NCBI RefSeq assembly: GCF_000218685.1
Contig: NW_006763296.1
Coordinates: 300,715 to 364,714, forward strand
DNA: 64,000 nucleotides
Direction: 5' to 3'
Source of the DNA: Serpula lacrymans var. lacrymans S7.9
Taxonomy: Eukaryota; Basidiomycota; Agaricomycetes; Boletales; Serpulaceae
The translations under genes were made by a program, and so were the position numbers. The first letter of the stretch is position 1. The number at the start of each line of letters is the position of its first letter. The notes beneath the pieces were generated by a model. The model was not told where the DNA came from. It saw only the letters and a program-made list of their open reading frames with translations, and did not search any database. Of this stretch, positions 44,485-56,229 are shown one piece after another.

Positions 44485-47238
44485 ATGTCTCTCTCGTTCA
44501 AAGGCCATACGGTTGTTGTCACAGGTGCTGGAGGAGGCTTGGGAAAGGCGTATGTCTGACTTCCTTATCGCGAGTCTCGGTGCCAGTTAGTTGATGAAAC
44601 TGTTGCAGATATTCCCTGCTTTTCGCATCTCGTGGGGCCAATGTTGTCGTAAACGACTTTAACGCTGAAGCTGCACAGAAGGTCGTGGATGAGATTAAGA
44701 ATGGTGCGTTGTTTCCATTTTATCCGGACTGTCCATACGAGTAACCTAATTTCACCCTATGACGTATGTGCAGCTGGTGGAAGTGCTATCTCAAACGCTT
44801 CCTCAGTAACGGACGGCGCCGCAGTTATCAAAAGCGCAGTTGACGCTTTTGGCGGTGTCTCTGTCCTTATCAATAATGCAGGTATTCTGAGAGATAGGGG
44901 GTATGCATTATCCTATTGTTATACTCCAAAACTGATGGTCCGGCTCATAACAGTTTCAAGAACATGACGGATGCAGAATGGGATCAGGTCGTTTCAGTTC
45001 ACCTCAAAGGCGCATTCTCGTGCACAAAGGCGGCCTGGCCATTATTCCGCAAACAGAAGTTTGGCCGAGTTATCAATACGGCTAGTGCAGCAGGCATCTA
45101 CGGTAAGTCTCATTGTCCGCTCGTTGACAATGGAATGGCATTGCGGCATTGCCACTCTCCGCATTATCTGTTTTAAATGGTTCTAACCAATACATCAAGG
45201 CAACTTTGGCCAGGCTAACTATAGTGCCGCTAAGATGGGTCTCATCGCCTTCACGAAGTCCCTTGCTAGGGAAGGTTCTAAGTACGGTATCAGCGCTGTT
45301 GCGATCGCACCGGTGGCTGCTTCAGCGATGACACAGACCATTATGCCCCCGGAGATGCTAGCTAATTTGAAAGTAGGCGTCGAGACTGAGCGCCTGCCCG
45401 AAATTTCTCGCTGACAAGCTATCCTTAGCCGGAATTTGTTGCTCCATTCGTTGCTGCTGTTTGCCATCCTGACGGACCTAACCCATCGGGGCGAGTGTTC
45501 GAGGTTGGCGCAGGTTTCGTCGCGGAAATTCGGTTTGAACGCAGCAAAGGCGCGATCTGGAGGACTGACGACAGTTTTACACCTTCTGCTGTAAGGGTTC
45601 ACGATACTATCACTAGGTATCTTAGCTGACTAATCATTATTTTCTGCAGGTGAAAGAAAAATGGCCAGAAGTCCAAGACTTTTCAGAAGCTAGATAGTAA
45701 GTGTAATATCGACTCCGTCCCGACAGGTCACTCATACCTGTCCTGTCTTTTTGTACCTCAGTCCTGAATCAGTGGCAGATGTTGACAACACAGTATGTAG
45801 TTATATGTTCTTTCAGAGTCTAGTACAGCTGATTTAATGGCTGTGGGGGTTGTTAGTTAGAGATTTCTGCTACTCTTCCTTCGAACCCTCAATCTTCACC
45901 TCCTGTCCGCTTCGATGGAAAGACCGCCATTATTACAGGAGCAGGTGCTGGCCTTGGACGAGCTTATGCTCTGATGTACGGGCGACTTGGCGCTAATGTT
46001 GTTGTGAACGACGTCAGCGAGAAAGGTGCGAAGTCAGTTTGTGCTGAGGTTGAGGCTTGTGCGTTTTTTATTTTTGCTTCATTGATAATACTTGCTAATG
46101 TATGGGATATCACACCGCAGTGGGAGGGAAAGCTGCCGTTGCCGTGTGCTCTGCAGAGGATGGCGAAGGTATCGTGAAAACAGCGTTGGCCGCGTTCGGC
46201 GGGGTACACATCCTCATAGCAAACGCTGGAGTGTTGAGAGACAAGTCTTTCACAGCGATGACGGAGCAAGAATGGGACCTTGTAATGGCAGTGCATTTAC
46301 GTGGGACGTACAAGGTAGGATATTTGTAAGCATTTGGTGCTGGACTAACAGGTTTGTAATAATCATAATAGTGTGCTAAGGCCGTCTGGCCAATTTTCCA
46401 GAAGCAAAAGTATGGCCGTATTGTTACAACATGCTCCCAAGTTGGGATATGTGAGTACTTAGTATTATCTTTACTACAAAGTATTGACTAAGTCATATTT
46501 AGATGGAAATTTCGGCCAAACTAACGTACAGTTTATCTATGTGCCACGAGATGAGATTTAACTAATTCAAATTTGCCTCTTAGTACTCCTCTGCAAAAGC
46601 GGGCATCATGGGCCTTACAAAGACGCTTGGACACGAGGGGCGTAAATACAATATCCTTGCAAACGTTATCGCTCCTGCCGCGGGGACGGCGATGACAATG
46701 ACTGTTTGGTATGTTTTCGATAAACTTCGTGGATACGACCTTGTCGTGAATTGAGCCATTACTTCACAGGCCTCAAGAATGGATCGACGCCTTCAAAGTG
46801 AGTAGTATGATACCAATGATGTTACCCTGTTGACGCTGCTCTAGCCGGACTATATTGCTCCTATCGTTGGATATCTCACAAGCGAAGCAAACACAGAAAC
46901 CACTGCGTGTCTGTTCGAAATCCGAGGTGGATGGGCTGCCCAGACACGTTGGCAGCGCGCTGGCGGATATGGGTTCCCTTCGAACAAGAATTTGACGCCC
47001 GAGGATGTTATAGCGAAATGGGATGCCTTCACCAACTTTGGTGAGCACTCTTAGAAGCAGAAATGTAGTGTCGGTGACTGACATTGCCTAATCAGACGAT
47101 GGACGTGCGACACATCCCACGACATCTGCAGAGGGAATGGAACAGATTATGGCAAACTTCGAAAACAAAGCATCTGTAGTGGAGACTGCTGTCGATGCTG
47201 TCAAGGAAGCAGGTAAGGCGCTGAAGGCTAAGTTGTGA
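44485..47238 (+). CDS. FOX2: Peroxisomal multifunctional beta-oxidation protein, tandem SDR domains (FOX2 type)
   Basis: Starts [20 protein letters not shown] with the NAD-binding TGxxxGxG motif. The first short-chain dehydrogenase has [18 protein letters not shown], the catalytic [19 protein letters not shown] (YxxxK) and [17 protein letters not shown] linker leads to a second copy: [40 protein letters not shown] and [16 protein letters not shown]. These two domains are the (3R)-hydroxyacyl-CoA dehydrogenases of fungal FOX2. The protein as read ends GKALKAKL, so AKL is a type 1 peroxisomal signal. The usual third domain (MaoC hydratase 2) is missing and occurs as the next gene. A strong donor (GCAG/gtaagg at 47213) 26 nt before the stop could splice in frame to the hydratase exon at 47535, restoring the fused enzyme. 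Confidence 0.92.
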
Positions 47239-47551
47239 TGAGTGAGCGTATGAGGTGGTTTTAATATTATTATTTGCCGTTCATTTCATGTATAGCATTA
47301 CACAACATCTGTACACGTATTTTTACTTTTGTCCTTACAAAGTCATCCCAGCTAGTTGATAGTAATCACAAGGAATGTGTAAGTTGACCATATCAAGTCT
47401 TGATTTATACCTTGAATAAACACGCGAATAATGGCCTGGTGTTTGCATGTGATTTTGGTACTCCCGTTTTATCGGCCACTCCCATGGACACAGCAGCCCA
47501 TTCCCAGCTTTTGTCCATCGTCTATATCTTACAGACTCTTTCGCATTCGCC
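47239..47551. other. Spacer between the two beta-oxidation genes, or part of a 322-nt intron
   Basis: 313 nt. It reads as 3' UTR followed by a promoter/leader ending shortly before the ATG at 47552. Alternatively most of it belongs to an intron 47213-47534 that would join the two proteins. Confidence 0.5.
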
Positions 47552-48947
47552 ATGTCAAAGCTTCCCGCCGTTTTCAGAGACCAAGAAGACTCGCAGATCG
47601 TTGCTAAAGCCAAAGAAAAGCAGGTAGACGATCAAGGTTTCAGTTACACCGAGCGCGACGTTATACTTTACAACCTTGGCATCGGGGCCACCGAGCAGGA
47701 CTTACAATGGACGTACGAGGGTCATGATGATTTCTCGGCGCTGCCCACATACGGTGTGGTTCCACAGTTCCTAGCCAGTGCAGGCGTTCCCTTGGGTTGG
47801 TTGCCGGACTACAACCCTGTGAGTTTGTCAACTATTCCTAGTGGCATCGCCGTCTTGTCCGATGGACGTGCTCAACTTTGAGATTTAGGCCAAGTTGTTG
47901 CATGGGGAGCAATATCTATCTATAAAGGCGCCAATCCCACCTAGCGCTGATTTGGTCAATGAAACGAGGTTCGTGGTCAACTAAGCATATTACCAGTGTG
48001 AACTGATCCCATGATGTATCTTCACACGCAGAATAATGGAAGTACTTGACAAGGGCAAAGCAGCTTCTGTTACTATTATAGTTCACACCAAGGACAAGGA
48101 GACCGGTAAACTTATCTTCGAGAACCAAGTTACCATATTCATCCGTGGGTCTGGCGGGTTTGGTGGTAAACGAACTGGGACTGGTATGTTTCGACGCAAA
48201 GCTTCTCAACTCAGGCATAATTCACTCATGGCGCAACGTCCAGATCGGGGGCCAGCAACTGCTGCCAATACACCTCCCAAGCGGCAACCGGACGCTGTGG
48301 TCGAAGAGGCAACATCTCCTTCACAAGCAGCCCTATATCGGTAAGGATATTTACGTATATCTTACTTTTTTAATACTATATCGCTCACTCTATCCTTTAG
48401 TTTAAGTGGGGATTACAATCCGCTACATGTACGTACCTGGTTTTTGAAATTATTATGCTTCGTCCCCGAGCCCAATGTTCCCAGATTTTCCCAGATTTTG
48501 CTGCCATGGGAGGTTTTGACAAGCCTATTCTCCATGGTGAGCCCATATATATGGCATCCCGAATAAATCGACTTCTCACTGCTTTGAATAGGTCTGTGTT
48601 CCATGGGTTTTGCAGGAAAGCACGTCTTACAGACGTACGGTCCGTATACGGACATCAAAGTCCGGTATGCTCATTCTCGCATCATCGTTTAGTTCAATGT
48701 CCACTGACAGATGTTTCCCGTGCACAGCTTCACGGGCGTAGTTTATCCTGGGGAAACGCTTGTCACAGAAATGTGGAAGGAGGGTAATAAGGTCATATTC
48801 AGTGAGGACAAAACCACTTTGTTATATGCGCCTACATTAATAATGAATTTCCTTCAATCAGCGACCAAAACCAAAGAGCGTGGATCAGCTGCTCTTGCTG
48901 CGGCAGCTGTAACACTAGTCGATAGCGATGTTAAGGCAAAGCTGTGA
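47552..48947 (+). CDS. Peroxisomal MaoC-type 2-enoyl-CoA hydratase 2 (FOX2 C-terminal domain)
   Basis: Starts MSKLPAVFRDQEDSQIVAKA and continues DVILYNLGIGATEQDLQWTY, GHDDFSALPTYGVVPQFLAS and LLHGEQYLSIKAPIPPSADL, the N-terminal hot-dog half. The C-terminal half has LYRLSGDYNPLHVLPDFAAM, then GGFDKPILHGLCSMGFAGKH, the hydratase 2 motif with its catalytic Asp and His. Then comes SFTGVVYPGETLVTEMWKEG. It ends VTLVDSDVKAKL, a type 1 peroxisomal signal. The enzyme hydrates trans-2-enoyl-CoA to (3R)-hydroxyacyl-CoA, the substrate of the neighbouring SDR protein. In yeast FOX2 this domain is fused behind the SDR pair. Here it appears as a separate co-oriented gene, unless spliced to the upstream gene. 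About seven exons are seen, all with normal borders. Confidence 0.9.
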
Positions 48948-49460
48948 ATTTGTTGGTCCTGAACCTGACTCCACAGTTCCACTACCATCATGATTCACTT
49001 CAGATAGTAGACCTGTGTACGCTTGCGTTTAATATTCAGCCATCTATCTAAATCACATCATTGCCTATGCAGAGTTTCACGTGCATCTTTGAATTGCGAA
49101 ATCTACCCTTTCTAGTGGGGATGCAATAGTGTTTAACCAACGAGTTTATGTAGTACTATTATTAGCCTAAATGGATGAAGTTGAGTGGTATTTGTGCTCA
49201 CTCTCCACGAAGGTCCACAGTGTGACCCTCGATCGGGAGGAAGGAAACGCTAAATGCCCCAAATTTGGACGATATAAAAATTAAACTGTCAAAGGAAATC
49301 ATAGGATACAGTAGCCACGTCCATGGGCGGTAAATGTGGGTATATACGATGACGATAACTGCGCAGTAGCTAAATTATGATCATATTTGGCTAAAAAGGA
49401 TTGGTAAGGTCGAAGTCGTGTAAGATTTATCAATGGCGGGAAAATAGCTGTTCATTTACT
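48948..49460. other. Convergent intergenic region
   Basis: Between the hydratase gene and the VCX1 gene. No gene or clear element seen. Confidence 0.5.
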
Positions 49461-52162
49461 TTACGTGCATAGTAGCGCTGAAGTAGATGTGGCACCTAGG
49501 AAGACAGATGTCATTAGCAATGTTTGCGAAAAGACAAAGTCATAATTGTAGAGTTTACCTGGGTAGAACCAGAATGTCACTCCAAGGATAAGATACAAAC
49601 CTGCCACAACACGTATGGGTGAAAGGGTACAGCACACAAAAAGGGGAGACGTACACATGAGAATCATTCCCTCAAGCCAATTTGATTTTCCATCCTGAAC
49701 AACATAATTGACCGTAATCACTGTGTCAACAGTCAGTACGAATTTCACACCGGAGTATTGTTGTTATGCGGCACGCACCTGCCAAGAACATAACAATGGA
49801 TTCCAAAGGGTCAAAGAGCAGAGTAAGGGGTTTGCCTAGAATCCATGCCAACGTGATGATAAACCTATTTTCCAGATCGTTTGAGCCGAATAAAATTGAC
49901 AGGAGTTGAAAATTGTACTTACGGAATGACAAAGAGAGCAATTTGCTAATGGTCAGAAGACAGTATCAGTAACAAGTACGACAAAAACAGAGCAATAAAA
50001 TATAGCAAATAAAGGACTGACAATACTCGAGCCAACGGCAACACCCAAGCTCAGCGTAAGCTTGTCCTTCACCGAGACAGTAACAGCGGTGACATGCTCA
50101 GCGGCATTGCCGACAATTGGAAGGAGGATGACGCCGACGAATTCCTTGCTGATGGCCCCCGTGGCGGTGAGACCATTAATGGAGTCGACGAGCCATTCAG
50201 CCGTCACAGCCACAAACTTAGTGAAGAAGTAGAATGAAACTCGTTAGTGTTTGTTAAAGCCTTAGCCAAAAGGGTTACATACTACTGTGACCACGGCCAG
50301 GAGGATGATAGTCACAAGAACGCTCATTTGAGGCACCTCTTCTTCTTCCTCCTCTTCTGCTTCGGCCGGCGCACGATCACCAGACTCAACGTCTTCTGTA
50401 TTAGAAGTTTTTGCAACAGCTGAACCATCAACAGTGCCAAATTGGGGCTTCACAGCACGTTTAGGGATTTTAAACGGATTCTTTTCGTAAGCCACGCTGG
50501 CTTCAATGTTTTTGTCGTTGTAAAGATCTTTGTGAGAAAATAACTGGAAAACGAGATACGAGGCATAGACTGTGCATGCAATCAGTTTTTGCAGGCGACC
50601 AAATTAAGAATGTGAATAATCACTGAAGAGAAGAATGATTGCGACCTGGATGCAGATGCTTAAGCGCACGAAAATAACACGGACAGTGATAAAACACTCA
50701 CCCCATGGCTAGTCTTCAAAATTTCCTGGTCAATTGAAAGTTCATCTGGCCCTGAACTCGTGTCAGTAAGTGCCAAGTGAAACGCTCCAGGGAGTAACAC
50801 GGCTATGACACTGATTGTGAGCAGCGACGAATTCAGTTGCACGGCGCCTATGGAATAAGCCTCATAAGCAATAGAAGGCGTTTTCTGAACTAAGACGATC
50901 TTTACTCTGCCCAAAGCCTTGTTCTGAAAACCGTAGACCTCCCGCAAAGAAACACATTCCCAAGACGAGGACTAAAAAAAGAAACGTCTATAAGTGGAAA
51001 CTATAGTACGATGCAAACTATAAGAACTTACGTAAATTGCTCAATATAGAGCCTACCACTGTAAACCCAAAATGGTATCAGGTTATCAGAACATTCTCAA
51101 CAGAAAGGTCAACACAGCAGTAGCTACACCCGACAAGGGACCACTGCCTGTGATGAAAGAGATGACATACATGATGATTGGACTATAGACAGCTCGCATT
51201 TGGTCAGGGCAATGATCTTGAAATGACTCCATGAGTTACCGATTCGACTGAGCACCGCGACAAGGCACCTACCGCGACAATCAACTCAACACTGGCGGTG
51301 GGAGAAATTTCGAATCATGAGCATATTAGCATACAAAGGAGACGTAGTCACTGACGCATTTCCCTAGTAGACAATTCAGTATATATAACCCGCTAAAGTA
51401 GTCAAAATGCTCACCAATGTGGCATTAAGTAATCCAGCCAAAGTTTGACCCACTCGAATCGAAAGTTCATCAGTGGCGAACGCTAGGAGCTATTGACAAT
51501 TATATAACCCAGCGTACGTATCCACAATTTTTGAATAAGTACCTTAGCCAACGGTACGATAGCCAGGAAAGAGACTTAAGGCCACCATTAGAAACGTTGA
51601 AGCTCGATAAGCAAAAGATATCACTCACAAACGAAAATGAGGGTATAACTATCGTTCATCGCAAAGTTGAGAGCCCACTACGAGATGAGCCTATCAGAAG
51701 GCGACGAGTGGGGAGTTTTAGCAGATACATACAGAAACTGGAATGAAAACTAGAAGAACGTTTATCCCTGTATGATAACAGTGGTCAACTTGAGTGAGTG
51801 AACAAAACTGAGGACAAGTCACATGAATGAAACAAAATGGATCGCAAGCTGCGCCAGACGCTGGGGGGAGGGGCTAGCTTTTTTTCTGGTGTCATTATAG
51901 TGGTTGCAACTCTGCGCAGACTGAAGGACGTCCTCCTTGGTGTCTCTGGGATCTCAAAAGTTGGCTTTCTTGAACGAGTGCTGAAAGGCTGTGGAGATGA
52001 TGGGGCAGTCGGAACTGGGTCTGCTGTTCTTCTGCGTTGCAGTATGGGAGAACCAGTTCCTGCTGAATGTTCGCTGGAATCAGCAGCGGCATATCCAAGG
52101 GAAGCTGTGCTTTCCATCAGCCTAAGAGGTATTTGGCTGGACATAGCCTGCGACATACTCAT
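49461..52162 (-). CDS. VCX1: Vacuolar Ca2+/H+ exchanger (CAX family)
   Basis: Start at 52162 (MSMSQAMSSQIPLRLMES). About 120 disordered N-terminal residues precede the first membrane segments: SWINVLLVFIPVS, SFLAIVPLAKLLAFATDELS. Then come the two alpha motifs: IRVGQTLAGLLNATLGNAVE, LIVAIIALTKCELS and, after further segments, EFVGVILLPIVGNAAEHVTA, VTVSVKDKLTLSLGVAVGSS. The two GNAxE(L/H) acidic motifs are the Ca2+ binding and transport sites of CAX exchangers. An acidic Glu-rich loop (AEAEEEEEEEVPQ) sits between the halves. The C-terminus (VQDGKSNWLEGMILM, LYLILGVTFWFYPGATS) matches the family. The exon junction GC/TGTTGAG completes the first motif. It is expected to move cytosolic Ca2+ into the vacuole in exchange for protons. 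Confidence 0.9.
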
Positions 52163-53033
52163 AAAGGTGAAAGTTATAAGTAGAGATATAAGTGAAGAAA
52201 AAAATGAAGAAGGAAGGAACTTATAACTGGTGGTGCGATGCACGTGTAGGGTTCCAGATGAGTTCAGAAAAGAAAGGCGGCGATGTCAGTTGCCAGCACA
52301 AAAACAAATAATAATCTAACTGGCCACAAACGAACGCTTGGCAGGGGCCACAGCCTTTACGTAACAATATGCCGAAAAAGGCAGTAGCCGACAATCTCTT
52401 CTGGTCTCATCTCACCCGCCACAGCTCCCAAACCGGGCCACCCTCGAAAAAACGGATTTCAAGACACAAAAGGTGTATCAAAAGTGTAATGCGGGGTCCG
52501 CTATGTTGCATAGGATCTCTTCCTCGGAATTTCTTAGACGGCAACGATGCATTCACGGCAGTTGTAGCACTCGGACCGATCCGATTCGATTCAGAACGTT
52601 CTGACCGAACGTTCCAGTGCACTGCCCGCCACGCGCCACGAGTTGTCCAGTCCGTTTCAATACATCTACACGCTTGTCTACACGACATCCATTTCCTGCA
52701 CTAAACGGGTACGTGCATAATTTATGCAACACAGCAACGTATTTTAGGTTTCACCTCTATCCTTGGTCCACTGGGTTAGTGCGATACTTGTATCAACATG
52801 TAGCGCTTGAAGTTAACCCTTGTTCAGCATGTCATCGGTCCATCGGTCCAAAATGGATCCAACTATCACAGGTATACTGGATCAGTATTTCACGACTTGC
52901 ATCGATTTGGTCCTCGTGGGGTCATTCTTCGGACGCTGATCGATCGCTGATTTTCTTCATTCACGAAAGACTCCAGCCTGAGGTCATCAACTGGTCATCC
53001 CAGCCCCATGTCACGTTGAATCGTTGGGTAATT
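52163..53033. other. Intergenic region without supported gene
   Basis: Upstream of VCX1. Overlapping frames on both strands (plus 52369-52704, minus 52407-52688) have no recognisable content. Confidence 0.45.
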
Positions 53034-53416
53034 TTACAATATCCCAAAACATGTATTTAACGGATAGCCTTCTTGCCCGAAACCACGGATAAGATCTCGG
53101 CATATATGTAAACAGTTGCCCCTGATAGCGGTTAATTCGTCGTTGGGCAATAGTGCGCGGACTCTACAGTCTGAAATCTGTTCAACAGCGGCACCAATAC
53201 GCATCTTAGCAGACGCTTGCTGCTGCGCACTCAAATCCTGTGGTGCGACCGCTGCTTTGATGTGCCTTGGAACAGCACGACCACTGCTGTCCTATGGAAG
53301 TATGATACGCTTTTTCCACCTACCTGGGGCATTTTCCATTGGACTGGAGCAATCTGATAACATTTTCTTTGAAGCATTGCGATAACCTCAAATAGCCGCA
53401 TCAGAGCTCGCATCAT
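53034..53416 (-). CDS. Candidate small protein, function unknown
   Basis: From ATG 53416 the minus strand reads MMRALMRLFEVIAMLQRKCY and IAPVQWKMPQ. A GT-AG intron (53292-53323, only 32 nt) then leads in frame to DSSGRAVPRHIKAAVAPQDL, SAQQQASAKMRIGAAVEQIS, DCRVRALLPNDELTAIRGNC and a stop at 53034. The open length, Ala/Gln-rich helix-like composition and frame-preserving junction suggest coding. The intron is shorter than usual for these fungi and the N-terminus is unclear. I recognise no family. Confidence 0.3.
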
Positions 53417-53891
53417 ATCAGTATCATATCTACTACAGACAAGCTGAGTACTCGCTATCAATCAATGATGGTCAAGGTAACATTGAAATGCTAGCGAATG
53501 GACCACACGCAACATTTTGTAACAGCTACCCTAGTAAGGATTCTTTCCTGCTGCTTAAAATTGGTGTCAACAACACGTTCATTATGAAATAATGTATCAA
53601 ACAGAATTGTGAATAAGACCCTATAATCATTCGGTGTCGTAGGGTGTCGTATGATAATTAATACATGTCCCAAACTGCATGCGATAAATTACAACTGATG
53701 CAAAACCTCCAATAAGTACCCGACTAATATCACCATAGATCTCCAGGCAAGCTCGCATCAAATCACTTTTACGCTAACGCAACTGCTACGGGCAGTGCCA
53801 AAAAGGCGAGGTATAAGCCCAACTAACTTAGGCGTGGGCCTCCCTCATTTACAAGATATGCGCGAATCCAAAGGCACCATGAGTACTCAGC
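53417..53891. other. Intergenic region
   Basis: AT-rich sequence; no gene supported. Confidence 0.45.
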
Positions 53892-56229
53892 TTAGCCTTG
53901 GTATGCGAAGGAAACAGCCCCGTATAGTCCGTCTTCGCGACCAAGCATGCCATAGCCATGCAGCACCTAAATGTTAGTTAGAGCACGTCAGTCATAGTTT
54001 TCTTCATCTCCACAAGAAACATATAATTACTAACCTCCATTTTCCTAGCGTGCCACCCGACACCACTACTTACATTTCCATTGGCGTCTGCGAGTCTTTC
54101 AATTTCCAGTCGTAGGGGGTGGTCAGATCTCAAATCTCTCCTCAGCTCTCCTCCAATCCACCCACTGGCTGTGTCAACGTACCACCCTCTACCACCTTTA
54201 CTTCTAACAATTCTCCAAGAACCAGCCCCAGCACCCAAACCGCCCAACATGGGTACCGAGAGTTCGATGACGCGAAGACGCGTAGGTGTTGGCAATGTCT
54301 TGGAAGTGGAGAAGGGTGGCGTGCAGAGTGGCCGAATAAGTTGTGTATGCAACGCGATGGAGGCCTGACGCGCAGAACTCCTTGGCGCTCCCATGCCAGC
54401 ACCTGCTCTTCCCCACTCTAATTCAGGAGAGGTCGAAACTATAGTCAATACTTCCACGTTTGTGGCTTTAGTCTTGATAAATTGGCTAACAGCACCCAAA
54501 TCAAGATCCGAAATGTACGAAAGGCCCAATGAGCGCAGGTTAGGCTGCGGCTTACATATGTCCAGCAGTAACGGCCTTGTGACAGGTGCGCTAGACAAAT
54601 CGAGATACAATAGATCACCATTCGTGAGGCAAGGCGCAAATGCAAACATCTCCTGAAGGTCATCCTCTGACAAAGAGGTAGGGAATGTCCGGTCGCCATA
54701 CAACGTGAGTTCCTGTATTTGACTAGCTGCAGGCGCATGAATCAAGAAATTTTTGATACTTTCTCCTGTGAGACGAATGCATCGAGCAAGTGCAAGTGAA
54801 CGCAGCCTTACAGGAGACGTGGCAAGGGCAGCGAGTAAATCGGGCGTTGCACGTGTTCCTGATAGATCAAGGTGCGTGAGCGATGGGAAGGCTAGTACGA
54901 ATGGAGTAAGAATGTGAGGCTGAATGGATTTTACACCCCGAAGACCCAGACGCTGTAAACCGGGGAAGCTTAACGAGTCATCTGGTACGAAGCGGGGAGA
55001 CCGAGCGCGTCTACCCTCCCTATGATCATTTTCGTCGGAATCGCCACCAGAAAGTAAATGAGTGTTAACAAATTCTGTGAGTGCGCCTACGAAGACCGCA
55101 CTGACACAGCCTGTGAGGTCTATTGATTCGAGATCTTTGCAGTCCCTCCTCCTTTCACGATCTTCTTCGTCGGGATCCTGAGGGTCGACCACCATAAGCC
55201 CTCTACCACGCGTAGGACGACCACGGCCTCGTGAAGGTGCACCACGAAGGAACAGCTCGTTCAAAACAGGCAATGTCAGGGAACCATCCATATACTCAGT
55301 AGCTCCAAACGAAGTGAGATTTGGTAATTCCTGTTCAAAGTAAATTATGAACTCGATGCTATGTACCTCAATCAAGTATAACAACTAACCTTCAATAGAG
55401 CTTCGATACGATCACCAGTTACAAAGCGACTGTTAACACCTTCCTCAACTGAACGGCGCATTCCAATGGTTCGGAAATGATTGAAATCAAGGTGACGCAC
55501 AAATCGACCCGGACGAGGATCATGTGGCGTCGGTACTAGAACAAATAAATAATGAGCTCGTGGGGAAGGTAGGAGGGAAGAAAAATATTTACCATAGTAC
55601 CCTGGCTCACTGCGGTCCATGACATCCTGAACAGCGACGCTAATGGATCGCATGATTTTCCACCGTGCAGGACTTTTACTCTTAGTCCTCAGACGTCTCG
55701 GGCTAGGGTCACGCGAAGCGGGAGGGGTAAGCAATTCTGGGGGAATGGAGCCGTCTGGGCCACCCAGTGACTCCATTATTGACGCCCTAAGCTTCATTGC
55801 CGCGTCCTGGTCCAGTACAGGGCCAATTAATGCACTAGTCCCCATAGCAGCATTTGCAGCGGCTTGTATGGATTGCTCCACAGCCAAAGCTGCCTTTTCT
55901 TCGGCTTCTTGCTCATCGTCTACCTCAGCTATCTCATCCACTAAGGAGAGCCAGCTTCTGGGGAGTCGGACTTCAACCTTCTGCCACAGCCAAGGCTTTG
56001 CTGCGTCATACCAAGTATGATTTACGAGACACAGGTTGGATAGGGTTTTGCGCACCACAGGCTCCGACCAATTGCCTGGAGGCATGGAAGAAGGCAGAGC
56101 GGTGGGGGCACCATATTCACCGAGCACTAGCGGGTCTAGGGACGAGGTTGGGGCAGGTGTGCCAGCAGCGAATATGTGAGCACATATAGTAGAAATAAGT
56201 TCAGGGGGATATTGTTGAACGACGGACAT
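53892..56229 (-). CDS. F-box-like / leucine-rich repeat protein
   Basis: Start at 56229 (MSVVQQYPPELISTICAHIF) with an F-box-like segment continuing LSNLCLVNHTWYDAAKPWLW. After acidic and Ser/Pro-rich linkers the C-terminal half carries LRR-type units: DLESIDLTGCVSAVFVGALT, FPGLQRLGLRGVKSIQPHIL, FPSLTHLDLSGTRATPDLLA, PVRLRSLALARCIRLTGESI and PNLRSLGLSYISDLDLGAVS. The last exon is reached by splicing after WHARKME (donor gttagt, acceptor near 53973) and gives VLHGYGMLGREDGLYGAVSF, stopping at 53892. This is a much more natural end than the unspliced frame. Such proteins usually serve as substrate receptors of SCF ubiquitin ligases, and the substrate is unknown. An upstream in-frame ATG at 56271 is less likely. 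Confidence 0.82.
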
